Shown one piece after another: positions 1 through 12,599 of a DNA stretch of 64,000 nucleotides. The DNA is taken from NCBI RefSeq assembly GCF_002878395.1, contig NC_061119.1, positions 42,779,814 through 42,843,813 on the forward strand, given 5' to 3'. Positions within the stretch are counted from its first letter, which is position 1, and every line of letters begins with the position of its first letter. Source of the DNA: Capsicum annuum. Lineage: Eukaryota; Streptophyta; Magnoliopsida; Solanales; Solanaceae. Both the position numbers and the translations under genes were made by a program. A model generated the notes under the pieces. That model had not been told where the DNA came from. It did no database searches and worked only from the letters and a program-made list of their open reading frames with translations.

Positions 1-2543
1 CTAAGTGTAAGTAGACTCACCAATAGGCTAGAATAAACTGAAAGCTGAAAATATCTTAAAGCATGAGTGACAAACATACTCTGATAAAATGGTGAATCTC
101 TATACATAGTTTTTGTAAAACTTTACTTTAATGACATAAGTAGAACTGAAGCTGGGATATGGTAAAATATAGATATTGTATGAATACTGGGTCTGAAGCT
201 ATGTGATGGAGACTGACATAAATCAAGGATCTGAATATACAATTACACTGAGCATGAGTGCATAAACATACTAGCTTATCTTATTATCTGAATGACTGAT
301 AGCTAAATACTGATCATGTAAGACTGAAATGTACTTAGTCTGAATAACTGGACTGAAACTGTAGAGTATTATGAATATGAGGTAAGGATTGACTGAGCAA
401 CATAAGATAACTGAGCATGAATGCATGAAAACTTTATTATCTGAGAATGCAAGACCAAGCATATACCATGATTTTGAAATAGTCTGTAAATTAAAATATT
501 GAAATACAGATTACTGAATAGTTGATAACTGTACGCTATGGTCAAGCAAAACTAAAACTAAACTGAGTTCTGAACTAAATACTTAACTGAGACTGTAACT
601 GAGACTGTGAGAGGTATTATCTAACTAACATGCCCCAATCTGATCTAATCGGGGTCCAACATGTAACCCCAATTGGAAGGGTGTCAGTACCGTGCCACGA
701 GTACTAATACTAGCTGTGTGGATCCACTAAATTGGTGTTGTCTCGAAGGACTAAGGGTTACCCTCAACTGGAAGGTACCCGTATGAGATTAACCCTCAAT
801 TGGCAGGTTAACATCTCAACCTATGTTAGATATGTAGTTCTAGAGCGCGGGGACTACTACTAAAGGTCACGCCTTCAACTGGCAGGTAAGCTCCCATCCC
901 TAGGTTTGCTCAATGCTAAATCCTACTACCAACTGAACTGACCCAAAATACTAATTGGTGCATGTACTGTTAACTGATAACTAATAAGCTCAGGTTATGG
1001 TATTCTAAGAATAACAGTGCATATGGATTCTGAGGTAATTATTAATGAATAAACTGATACTGGACTAAAACAGACTGAGCTAACTTAATCAGACTCACAA
1101 CTGACCATATTACTGACTGAATGATATTTCCTATGGTATAACTGAAATCATTCTATAGATACTGGAAAACTAGACAAAAACTAAATTTGGTTATTCATAA
1201 CCTCCAGGACTCGATAGCAATAAAAATAAGAACACATGAGCGCATTTGAGACCATAATAAGTAAGTCTTATGTAAAGAAACCCATCACTTGGTCATTTCA
1301 TCAAACACATGGAGATTGATACTTTAATATGGGACAATTCACCAAATACATAGGAATCATGTACTTGGACATGGGAATATCTTAAATATGGGAGCATAGC
1401 ATGATTACATAACTAAAATCATGAATTTAGGAATTCACATGAAATTCGCTTGAAATAGGACATAGGCGTTTCTTCAAAACATGTAAAGATCATAGCTTGA
1501 ACGTAAGAATGTCTTAAACATGAGGAAACAATAGAATTACATGGCAAAATTCATAACTTGGGGATTCATCTTGAAATTGTTTGAACATGATATGAGAATT
1601 TCATCAAACATGTGGAGGGCATGAATTTAAAACATGAAAATATTACTAAACATCATGAATTTAGGATCTATCATGTAATTTACTTGAATAAAGCATGGAA
1701 AATTCAAATTCATGGCATGAGAAATTTAAAAATCTTACATGAAATCATACATGGACTGAATTAAATTAAAAACACCATGAAAACATGAAATTCAATCTTT
1801 CTTGAACATACACAATACCATAATAATGGAAAATTCATTCTTTATTTAAGTAAAAAGGGTTTTTGGGCTACATGGGTGAAAGAGGACCCATGGATGAACT
1901 CCAACATACCTTAAAGCTTTAATCTTGAAGGAGAAACACAATTTTGAAAGCATTCTTGAATTAGGAAACTTGAGTTCTTTCTTTTCTTGAAGAAAATTTG
2001 ATGAAGTTCTTGGTATTCTTGAGGGGGCTAGGGTTTTTCTTTGAGAGAAAAGATGAATAATAGTGTATAATGCTTTTGGGGGCTGAAATTAAGTGTTATG
2101 TATGGATTTGGGTGAGGGAAAGTGACCAAAGTGCCCCTAGACCCTTTAGAAACTGAATTAGCATGTGAAACAGTTTTGTAACGCGTTGGCTGACGCGTTG
2201 TGTCGGCTTACTGCCTCACACGAAAAATGCCATAACTTTTCACTAGGGTATCGGATTAAGGTAAAATTGGTGGGTCTTGATCTGGAAAATTCTATGCATT
2301 TAAAAAGTTAAACACGTTTAAACAAAACCCTTATAGAATCGAATACCAAACTTTAGATGAATCAAAGGCTCTAAGCTCAACTTTGTTCTAAGTGATTCTT
2401 ATGAATATTTTTCATCTCAAAAGCAAATCATACATGAGGATAAAGATCATGAAACTCATATTTACATGGGAATCATTTAGATTATAGCTTATACACGTAG
2501 GAACAACGGTTCAAAAACTAGCCTGAAAATGCGGGGTATTACA
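1..2543 (-). repeat. 3' LTR of the LARD-like element, truncated
   Basis: Aligns along its whole length with 5337-7964, with scattered substitutions and small indels. It ends (reading +) in GGGGTATTACA directly next to the polypurine tract, which identifies it as the 3' LTR of a minus-strand element. Short hydrophobic ORFs on the minus strand inside it are chance reading frames. Confidence 0.88.
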
Positions 2544-2559
2544 TTATCTCCCCCTTGGG
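2544..2559 (-). other. polypurine tract (plus-strand primer) of the LARD-like element
   Basis: The reverse complement reads CCCAAGGGGGAGATAA immediately before the LTR start TGTAATACC. The same tract precedes the 3' LTR at 30847 in the chromovirus on the other strand. Confidence 0.85.
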
Positions 2560-4767
2560 AACATTCATCCTCGAATGAGACTGGTTAGACTGAGAGTACT
2601 ATACGAAGGTAACTGAGATCATATTCTGAACATGTATTACTTGGAACATGATTGCATAACTAATTCTGAAATATGATACATGAACTGAATATCATGAACT
2701 GAACTGATTTTTTGAATACACGCAATGACATGAGAATTATTATAAGGTTGAGATAGAAATGAAAGAATCAATTGATGAGTAACCATTACTTCAAGATGGA
2801 TCCTATTTCGTGAAGAAAAATAAAAGGTTTAGGACATAAATACTCGGGGTATTACAATATATCTACCCTTGGGATTTTTTGTACCCTAAATGGTATTGAC
2901 TTGGTTGAAATACTAAGGAAAGACTGAGATGATATACGGTAAAGTTATGGACTGAATTATGACTGAATATCTGGGATCTTAAACTGATACATGATTCATG
3001 AACAAAGATAAATTCACAAATTATAATGATGCAAATTAATTATCTCTCGAAATAGCCATATTCATGAGAATTTTGAATAGTATGACTAAATGGAAAGATG
3101 GATAGATGAAAAGACATAGGAACTTGTCTGTCTGACTGCTAGACTTGATTGCTGGTTATACGGACTAAATTATACTGAAAGCTTATACTCAACTATACAT
3201 TCCACTTGTACACCAACATGACATTCAAACCTATCTTCATAACCACACATGAACTTGTAGGCAAACAACTACAAAAGCATCTTTCTCATTTTCTATAAAC
3301 CTCTATCCTTAAAACTTTCATGCACTAGCCCAAGAAAACACATATAAAATTTCAACTAATCATGACATAAGGAGAGGTCATTGAAAGTTAGAACATGAGG
3401 ACCTAAAATATGAAAGAATAACTTTGACACTCAACTGAGGCCTGAGGAATAAAGTATCAATGATATGAATTTATCAAAGAGGTCAGAACTAAGGACATAC
3501 ATGACATAAACTGAATTTTACTGATCATTAGAGAAGTAGCATGAGCACCTGGAACTGAACAAACTGTAATACATAGGTACATGAGTCATGATCTAAATAA
3601 CCTGAGTTTGGAGTTCATGATTTCATGGAACATAATTCGTACTGCTAAGTGAACTGGAACTCCTCATACTAGAAACTAAAAGCGTACATGATTTTTCTAT
3701 AAAGCAAATGAATATAAGTTGTGATAAGGGAACTGACATGTTAGGCATGAGTAGATATCGTGATGACTGAAAAAATTTACACTGAGATAAGAATAGTTTG
3801 GGAATCGTCCTCTCTTACTATTTTTCTACTCATACTGGAACTACTACTAGAGTCTGAGAGCCTGACTTGATTACTTTTTCTATCATCTCCCCCTTAGATT
3901 TAAGCCATTATCTTAAGTCTGTGAACCACTTAATTAAATCTAACTAAACTGCAACCACTTTAATCTACAGCCTGAGGTATAATGAGATACATAACTACTA
4001 AACTCCCATAGAATATACTGCCCTTAACTTTCTTTAGCTTCTACAATCATCATCACATACTTACACTCTTCCCAACACACACTTGCCTTACTAAACACAT
4101 CATCTGATTCTATTTCTTCACAGACTACTAATACCATATCTCATAACTCACATCCACACCATTATACTTAATCTCGAATCAATAAACTTAAATTCTTATG
4201 CACACTATTCAAGCCTACTGATTCATCTTTCGTACAACTAGCCCCTTGAATATATAATCTACTTAATCTGGATAAAGCTATCCCAACTCTACTACTGCTA
4301 AATTTTTAGGTTTATACTTTTTACTGTAGATCATATACTGTAAAATGGATTCTAAGAGGGGATCTAAAAGCATATTTGAATTTGGCTTAACGCATGATTT
4401 TCATGAACATAAATGAAATATTTTAAAATTTAGGACATAAGGGTACTGATGGGATACTTTCTAAGTCAACATGAAATCCCATAACTATTTGTGGGGACTA
4501 GCTGATGAAACACTATTTGTAAGGGCTTAAGCTTCACTGTTTCTGTCGATTCAAACTAAGGCAGAGTTAGCATGAATAGAGTAAGATAAGGATCTACATA
4601 AATTTCTTAGATAATACTTCTATAGCACGATATGAGTCTTGAAAAAAAGGGAAATATTTCCTAAATGCCCTGTAGCTTCTAGAAGAAAAATACAGATGTC
4701 TCTGTACCATTCCACAAGATTCTACTAGACACGGCTTCATAGACACCCTAGGACACTTGAACTCTAT
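2560..4767 (-). other. non-coding internal region of the LARD-like element
   Basis: No gag, protease, RT or integrase motif was found on either strand. The section near the polypurine tract is rich in short ACTGA/CATGA-type repeats like those at 40950-41560. At about 2850-2875 a GGGGTATTACA followed by a pyrimidine run mimics an LTR/polypurine junction, suggesting an older partial LTR or an internal duplication. Confidence 0.7.
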
Positions 4768-4779
4768 GCTCTGATACCA
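4768..4779 (-). other. primer-binding site, initiator Met-tRNA type
   Basis: The reverse complement reads TGGTATCAGAGC, the canonical plant site complementary to the 3' end of initiator tRNA-Met. It lies 4 nt inside the LTR edge at 4784, which fixes both the 5' LTR boundary and the minus orientation. Confidence 0.92.
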
Positions 4780-4783
4780 AGTT

Positions 4784-7700
4784 TGTTACGACCTAGGATT
4801 ACCCCCCAATCGTCACACGGTGCTTGGAACCACAAGTGATCCCAAGCTAACCCATGAACTGGCATGCTGTTGAGCAAATGATTTATAATGTGTAAAATAA
4901 CTGAGTTTACTGTGCGAAAACATAATCATGGCATAATCTGAATAAGTACAATACCGATAAAGTTTACAATTTATTAAAACTAAGAAAAGAACTGAAATTA
5001 CATAACTAATTTAGACTGACATCTATGAAGCCTCTACTATATTGACTATAGATAGCTGGGACATGCTTCAACTATCACTAATCAATGCACATGAAAATAA
5101 ATAAACTGTACATAAAATAAAACTATTTGTAGTTCTTGGAGTGGGAGAACTCATCACCTGCTGTCTGGAATTTACAATTATCTTATCGTGATGTGCGGGC
5201 TACAACTGGTACTTACATTATGAAATAATGTATCCACATATACGTATATATAGATCAGTACTTCTGTAATGTACTAAGTATGCAGGAGTGAATGGAATAA
5301 GTAAAACTAATTTTATAAAATCTTAAAACATGCATGCTAAGTGTAAGTAGACTCACCAATAGGCTGGAATAAACTGAAAGCTGAAAACATCTTAAAGCAT
5401 AAGTGAAAAATATACTCTGGTAAGATGGTGAATCTCTACACTTAGTTTCTGTAAAACCTTACTTGAATGATATAAGTAGAACTGAAGCTGGGATATGGTA
5501 AAACATAGATACTATATGAATACTGGGTTTGAAACTACGTAATGGAGATTGACATAAATCGAGGATCTGAATATACAATCACACTAAGGATGAATGCATA
5601 AACATACTAGCTTATCTGATTAACTAAATGACTGATAGTTGAATACTAGCCATGTAAGACTGAACTGTACTTAGTTTGAATAACTGGACTGAAAATGTAG
5701 AGTATTATGCAATGAGGTAAGGATTGACTGAGCAACTTGAGCTAACTGAGCATGAATGCGTGAAAACTACATTATCTGAGAATACAAGACCAAGCATAAT
5801 ACATAATTCTAAAATTATTTGTAAACTGAAGTACTGAAATACGGATAACTGAATAGCTAATAACTGTACACTATGGTCAAGCAAACCTGAATTAACTGAG
5901 TTCTGAATTGAATACTAAACTGAGACTATAACTGAGATTATAACTATAATTGAGATTGTAACTGAGACTATGGGAGGTATCATCCAACCAATATGCCCCA
6001 ATCTGAGCTAATCAAGTTTCAACTTGTAACCCCAGTTGGAAGGATGTCAGTACCGTACCACGGGTACTAACAGTGGCTGTGTGGATCTACTAAACTAGTG
6101 TTGTCCTAAAGGACTAAGGGTTACCCTCAACTGGCAGGTACCCGTATGAGATCAACCCTCAGCTGGCAGGTTAACATCTCAACCTACGCTGGCTACGTAG
6201 TTCTAGAATATGGGGACTGCTACTAAAGGTCACACCCTCAACTGGCAGGTAAGCCCCCATTCCTTGGTTCGTTCGGTGCTAAATCCTACTCCTAACTGAG
6301 CTGATCTAGAATACTAACTTGTGCATGCACTGTTAACTGATAACTAATAAGCCCGGGTCATGGTATTCTAAAAATAATAGTGCATACAGATTCTAAGGTA
6401 ATTATTAATGGATAAACTAATACTAGGACTGAAACTGGACCGAGCTAACTTAATCGGACTCACAACTGACCATATTACTGACTGAATGATATTTCCTATG
6501 GTATGATTAAAATCATTCTGTAGATACTGGAAAACTAGACAATAGCTAAATTTTGAGTATTCATAACCCTCGGGACTCGATAGCAATAACAATAAGAACA
6601 CATGAGCTTATTTGAGACCATAATAAGTAAGCCTTAGTTAAAGAAACCCATCACTTGGGCATTACTTCAAACACATGGAGATTAATACTTTAACATGGGC
6701 CAATTCACCAAATACATGAGGATCATTAACTTGGACATGGGGATATCTTAAACATGGAAGCATAACATGATTACATAACTAAAAACATGAATTTAGGAAT
6801 TCACAAGAAATTCGCTGGAAATAGGACATAGGCATTTCATCAAAACATGTAAAGATCATAGCTTGAATGTAAGAATGTCTTAAACATGAAGAAACAATAG
6901 AATTACATGGAAAAATTCATAACTCGGGGATTCATCTTGAAATTGTTTGAACATGAATTGGGAATTTCATCAAACATGTGGAGGGCATGAACTTAAAACA
7001 TAAAAATATTGCTAAACATCATGAATTAGGATCTATCATGGAATTTACTTGAATAAATCATGGGAAATTCAAATTCATGGCATGAGGAATTTAAAATCTT
7101 GCATGGAATTATACATGGACTGAATTAAATTAAAAGCACCATGAAAACATGAAATTCAATCTTTCTTGAACATACAAAATACCATAATAATGGAAAATTC
7201 ATTCTTTATTTAAGTAAAAAAGGTTTTTGGGCTCCATGGGTGAAATAGGACCTATGGATGAACTCCCACATACCTTAAAGCTTTAATCTTGAAGGAGAAA
7301 CACAATCTTTAAAGCAATTTTGAATTAGAAAACTTGAGTTCTTGCTTTTCTTGAAGAAAATTTGATGAAGTTCTTGGTGTTCTTGAGGGGGCTAGGGTTT
7401 TTCTTTGAGAGAAAAGATGACTAATAGAGTGTATAATGCTTTTGGGGGCTAAAATTAAGTGTTATAGGCGGATTTAGGTGAGGGGAAGTGACCAAAGTGC
7501 CCCTAGACCCTTTAGAAACTGAATTAGCATGTGAAACAATGTGAAACAGTTCCGTATGGTGGCCAATGCACCGCGTCGCTATCGCTTTGGATTACTGCCT
7601 CACACAGAAAATGCCATAACTTTTCACTCAGGTGTATGATTAAGGCAAAATTGGTATCGTTTGAAAGCTAATTCAATTATCTAAAATTTGGTGGGTCTTT

Positions 7701-7964
7701 AGCTGCAAAATTCTACATATATAAAAATTTATACACATTTAAAGTAGACCCTTGTAGAATCGAATACCAAACTTTGGACGAATCAAAGGCTCTAAGCTCA
7801 ACTTTGTTCTAAGTGATTCTTATGGACATTTTTCACCTCAAAAACAAATCATACATGAGGATAAAGATCATGAAACCCATATTTGCATGGAAATCATTTA
7901 GATTATAGCTTATACATGTAGGAACGACGGTTCAAAGACTAGCCTAAAAATGTGGGGTATTACA
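4784..7964 (-). repeat. 5' LTR of the LARD-like element (3.18 kb)
   Basis: Bounded on the minus strand by TGTAATACCCC (at 7964) and CGTAACA (at 4784). It repeats 1-2543 and resembles the solo LTRs at 13705-16221 and 43897-47782. Shared landmarks are a block containing GGAAGGGTGTCAGTACC and a GC-rich patch near 7555-7595 in an otherwise AT-rich sequence. Confidence 0.9.
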
Positions 7965-7999
7965 GTGGGTCCCCCAAAATCTCCTTCTCAATAGTGTCC

Positions 8000-9760
8000 T
8001 CGACTGTTGCCGTGGCACTCAAAGTCACGTTGGTCCTAGTGGTGATCGGAGCACTAAAAGTATGAATCTCAGAGGCAACCTACGTATCTCAATAATATTC
8101 ACACCCACCTCTGTGGTAGGTGGTATTATCTTTTCCTTCGAAATAGATGCCTCAGATGTCTCACCCACTGGTTTCTTATCTCTTCTCTTTTTCTTCTTCT
8201 TATAAGCTTTTTCTATCTTCTTGCCCTCCTTCCCTGGATTATCCTCTTTTTACCTTTTTTGAGGCTCTAAATTAGTTCTCGCCACCTCAACATGGGTGAG
8301 TGTGTAGACGTCAAGACCAAGGACTCTACATCCACCAGGAGTGATGCCAAAGAAGGAATAAGGGTTGTGGTGGTGGAGGTGCCATGTCAACTCTATTAGC
8401 TAAGACTTTGATCGATTTCTTTAGCTTCGCTACTTTAGCTCGAGTATCTCAGGCCTGGAGTGCATCAAGTCTGGCTATTATCCAACCCTCAAATATATCT
8501 ATCCAGGTCTATAAAGTCCTCACAACATTGTAAATCTCATTTCTAACATAGTGCTTAACTCCATCTTCCAACTTTTTAATTCGGGCATTATATAAAATTT
8601 GGTTTTGAATAATATGTTCTAACTAGGTAGTTAGAATCAATATGCAACCACCCAAAACCAATGGTCTACTTTGGGTAGAGATAGGTGGTTCTAAAGAAGA
8701 TGAGGCACCAACATCAGATGAAAGTATGTCACTAGATTCATATCTACCTACATCAGGGATCCCTAAACCTCTAAATGGATCAGACGAGTTTCAAAAGTCC
8801 TTTATCATAGCTAAATCTACAGACTTAGTTGGCTGAATGAACTTTTCCATTTGTAGGAATGAGGGCATACATGAATCCTATACCAATTGCATAATCAGGA
8901 TCAGTAATGAGAGTTTTGTCCTGAACTCAAGCACTTGATCTCTGATCTATTCCGCAATGATACATGAGATGTTCAGGTCCAACTCTTCAACTAGTGCAGT
9001 TATCGGGTAGGTGTTGGTCGTACCCAATATGTTGTCATTGGCTATAGATCCAATCCCATGCCTAATAATGGACCACCAAGCTTTGGTGGTGAACTTGATA
9101 TGACTTTTGTAGATTGAAGACCCATTCACTCATGGTGCATCTACACTAGCCTCAGCAATATAGCCTGCCAACTATCTGTAATGCATTGCCTTATCCTATG
9201 CAGAAAACTTCTTCACTTTCTTTAACTCGATCATTCAAATATCATATTTTGGAGGTTTTTATACTAGTTCAAAAGTCTCTCCAAATAAGTCTTTAGAGAT
9301 AGACCTAACGAAGATGTCTACCTCTTTTCCCTATATTACTATCATGGTAAGGTTGTGGTGCTTCTTTATATCCTTTACTTTTTCTAAGGGAGTCATATTT
9401 TCTAGGGTTGCAGCATAATTCACATAAAACTCCCTTACTAGCTCACCCCCTCTCTCCAGCCATCCTAATTGGTATCTCTTAACAACTTAGGATACCTCTG
9501 GAATCTTCTACAATAATTCATTAAGTATATTTAGTTCTTCTTGGATACTCTTCTTTTGGTTCCTATTTTTCTTGAGGGAAACCCCATCCAAGTATAGTCC
9601 TGGGAGTTTGTCATACTCTAACATCTTGGATAGGGTCCCTATCTCCCGAGGTAGAAGCATTAATATTGGAAGATTCAGAGTTTGACTCCTTGCCCTTTTT
9701 CAAAGAACTGGTATCATCAACCTCAGGTGAACCCCTACCCTGTTAGGTGTTTTACCTTTC
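8000..9760 (-). pseudogene. plant transposon protein-like ORF downstream of pol, degenerate
   Basis: Minus-strand fragments near 9430-8820 read like the 'putative plant transposon protein' domain found in large Solanaceae Ty3 elements. The best part (9129-8947) contains KAWWSIIRHGIGSIANDNIL and then a stretch on internal repeats of Leu/Ile typical of the domain; farther upstream FYVNYAATLENM and KDLFGETFELV are visible. Stops and frameshifts separate the pieces. The more C-terminal sequence (8820-8000) is lower-complexity and Ser/Lys-rich. In this element class such an ORF follows integrase, in agreement with its place here. Its function is unknown. The identification is from memory of the family, not a search. 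Confidence 0.55.
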
Positions 9761-11230
9761 CTTCTAAGACTGAAAAAGGTTGATAAGGGTAGAAGCCTCT
9801 ATGATTAGAGTAGAGATAGAACCTTTTGCCTTAGATTGGTTTATTATGATTAAAAGAGAGTGTTGTTCATTGGAGGATCTAATCACATACTCCTCCTCGA
9901 AACCACTAGTTCTAGATACACCCTCTAAGGTGCTCGATGGGGCCCTTTCTTTGGATATCTTTCCTTGAAGAGCCTTGTATTGAGCTTTCTTAGATTTAAA
10001 AACAAAGTGCATGTATAGAAACTTTAAATAGATGACCCTTCCTATGATCGTGCAATGAAGGTGCAATTATACCTTCTAATAGTAGGTTGGTGTTTTGAAG
10101 AATGACTGGGATATGCTTCAATCAGATGATCCTTTCTACGATCATACAATAAAGGTAAAATCATACCTTTCTATCATAGGAAGGATCTCTGAGACCCACT
10201 AAAATGCGTTGCATCAGATAGGACCATACTATGATCGTATGTTGATGCCATAATTGTGGGATGTATTCATTTAATGAATGGTACAACCTACAATCGTAGG
10301 TCAAAACTATGATTGTAGGTTGTGTCATGGAATCCCAAGAACTTAGTAGATTTAACTTATTATGAATTGATCCATTTGGTCCCAAATGACCATAATGTTG
10401 AAATGGTTTTGACCATTTCATATGCACTAATGGGTACTCAGACTTCCCCTGTGCTTTCAAAGCCTCAAATATCGACAGTAAGTCAATTAAAAATACACCT
10501 ATGCCCAAAATCACATGGAACATCCCCATGTTAAGAACATTATATAGAAATCTTGTAGAAACTTATGATGTAAGGTTGAAAATGATGAAGATACAGGAAA
10601 CTCTACTTCTGATCAATGAAATTAACTCAATTTTTTGCCTTAAGATTAATTAGGGTTTCATACGGTTGAGTGTAATAACGTTTGAAAAGGAGAAGAAATA
10701 AATTAGTGTGAGGGGTATGTCCTTTTTATATGTTTAGATCATCGTTGAGTTGGGTCTAGTAGATTACATTTTGAACTGAAGGGATCTTCAGATGACACGA
10801 ATGTACAATCGTGGTTTGATACACTGATCATGCATTCCTTTCGTACAATGGTGATTTAGGAAAACTTACCCGAGAAACTATGAAGCTTAAGGAATATCGT
10901 GACATGTAACCACGATCATGACTTAAAATCATAGGTTCGATTCCTAATTTGTTAATTTACAGGAGTTACATCATATGATTAAGACAATGATCATATAAAC
11001 AAGGTACGATTTTTATACCCTATCATGTGATGAATCCTAAATTTTCATCCTACAGATTTCCCATCAAACGACTGAACCCATGATTGTGTGTTCTTGGGAT
11101 GATCATACAATCCCTTTCGTAGGTTTATTTTGGATTTCAGTTCAGCACCTTATTTTTCCTATAGTTTCTTGCACTAATAACAAACATTACCCTATAAATA
11201 TTAAAGTACAAATCATGGGTTGCCTCTCAA
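9761..11230 (-). other. non-coding 3' region of the Athila-like element with repeated ACGATCGTA-type motifs
   Basis: No convincing coding sequence. Variants of an inverted-repeat motif (TACGATCGTA, ATGATCGTA, CTACGATCATA, ACAATCGTAGG) recur many times, for example near 10040-10320 and 10800-11120. Similar motifs occur at about 48900-49040 in the 5' LTR remnant, so they appear to belong to the element. The long antisense reading frame at 10161-10529 is a by-product of these repeats. Confidence 0.6.
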
Positions 11231-11249
11231 GCAGAGCTTGATTTAGCAT

Positions 11250-12560
11250 CACGGCACTACGTGGCAAAGTTGGTTACCCAAAATTTACCAACTATCTTAT
11301 GGGTTCCCTTCTACGAAGCCCCTAATTTAATGTTGCAGCACGACCCAACTTTCTTTACTACTCAAACTTTGTGAAGGTTCAATCTTTCATATGAACTCAT
11401 TTCCCAATGGTGCCTACATAGTTCTTGACACATTCAACATTTCCTTAAATAGGTCAATACTATGTCCTTGAAGCTTAATTGCACCATGTGAAAAAACTCT
11501 CACCACAGTGAATGGTCTGGACCCTTTGGATTTTAGCTTGCTAGGAAACAGGTAGAGTCTCAAATTATAAAGCAAGACCAAGTCACTGGGTTGGAATTCT
11601 CTTCACTCGATCTTTTGACCATAGTAAAACTTTATCTTTTTATTGTATAAGGCTACTTTCATAAATGTTGAGAAGAAACTCATACATTTCATCCATCTTC
11701 TCCAATCTCAATTTAGCTGCATCATGCCATTTAAGATTAAGTTTTTCCAATGCCTATAGTGCCTTATGATCAAGTTTGATAGGCAAGTTAAATGTTTTGA
11801 CATAAACCAGATGATATGGAAATGCACTTATGAGAGTCTTATATGCTGTCTGGTAGGCCCATAATATGTTGTCTAACTTTCTAGCCTATTCAATCTTGTT
11901 GACATTCATAATCTTTACCAAAATGGACTTCATCTTTCAATTGAAGACCTCAACCTGTCCACTTATTTGAGGATGGTACGGTATTGCCACCTTATGTTTC
12001 ACACCATATTTATCAAGTAGGGCTTTGATGATTACAGTGTGAGTCTTTATCACTAATGATAGCTCGGGGTGTGCTAAATCTGGAGAAGATGTTCTTTTTC
12101 AAAAAGGTTGTAACACTCTTACCTTCATTGTTTGGAAGTGCAATTTCCTCCACCCACTTTGAAACATAGTCAACAACCACCAAAATGCACTTCATCCCAT
12201 GTGAGCTCACAAATGGTCCCATAAAATCAATGACTCGGGCATCAAACAATTTAAGATCAAAGATCATCATCATAGGAAGTTCACATCTGCATGAGATTTT
12301 CCTTTGCCATTGAAATTGGTCATAATTCCTAGCATAGTCATGCACATCTTTGCATACAGTAAGCTAATAACAACCACATTGCAAGATTTTGTGTGCAGTC
12401 TATGCACCTCCATGATGACCCCTAACCAGAGACGAATATATACCTCTAAGATACTCATCATCTACACCTTTAGAATACATCTCCAAATCAAACCATCTGG
12501 ACAAATCCAAAATAAATAGGCTCATACCAAAGGAATTTCCTTACCTCTTTCATAAATCTC
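11250..12560 (-). pseudogene. integrase of the Athila-like element, degenerate
   Basis: Integrase inserts reverse-transcribed cDNA into the chromosome. The core is clear at 12345-12013: VIDFMGPFVSSHGMKCILVV carries the first catalytic Asp, and [10 protein letters not shown] carries the second. The frame then shifts, and SGQVEV with the catalytic Glu position lies near 11950. The C-terminal part runs on towards 11450, with a recognisable FQPSDLVLLYNLRLYLFPSK stretch. After the stop, the region near 11215-11260 has the conserved post-pol sequence of this element class (GGCAACCCA on the minus strand). Multiple stops show that it is inactive. It lies downstream of RNase H, as expected for Ty3/gypsy order. 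Confidence 0.8.
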
Positions 12561-12599
12561 TTGTGCTACTGAAATGACATAACTGCTGAGACAAAGTCA

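Larger units (their letters stand above)
1..7964 (-). mobile_element. LARD-like non-autonomous LTR retrotransposon (3' LTR truncated by window edge)
   Basis: Two long near-identical direct repeats (1-2543 and 4784-7964) flank about 2.2 kb without recognisable retroviral domains. On the minus strand the order is 5' LTR, primer-binding site (4768-4779), internal region, polypurine tract (2544-2559), 3' LTR. Position 1 corresponds to 5337 in the complete LTR, so about 550 bp of the 3' LTR lies outside the window. Long LTRs with a non-coding interior define the LARD class; the LTRs resemble the other LTRs of this window, so an autonomous Ty3/gypsy chromovirus probably supplies the enzymes. The far target-site duplication cannot be seen. 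Confidence 0.85.

Noticed and set aside
4768..4779. Possible tRNA gene at GCTCTGATACCA
   Set aside because: Only the 12-nt primer-site complement is present; no cloverleaf surrounds it.
6368..6601. Hydrophobic minus-strand ORFs repeated in several LTRs (also 271-462, 44678-44908 and 45456-45737)
   Set aside because: The copies differ in frame and length and lie within non-coding LTRs, so no coding constraint is visible.
10161..10529. 122-codon minus-strand ORF
   Set aside because: It runs through the ACGATCGTA-type repeat field and has no domain; the overlapping opposite frame at 10322 is equally open, so it is a repeat artefact.
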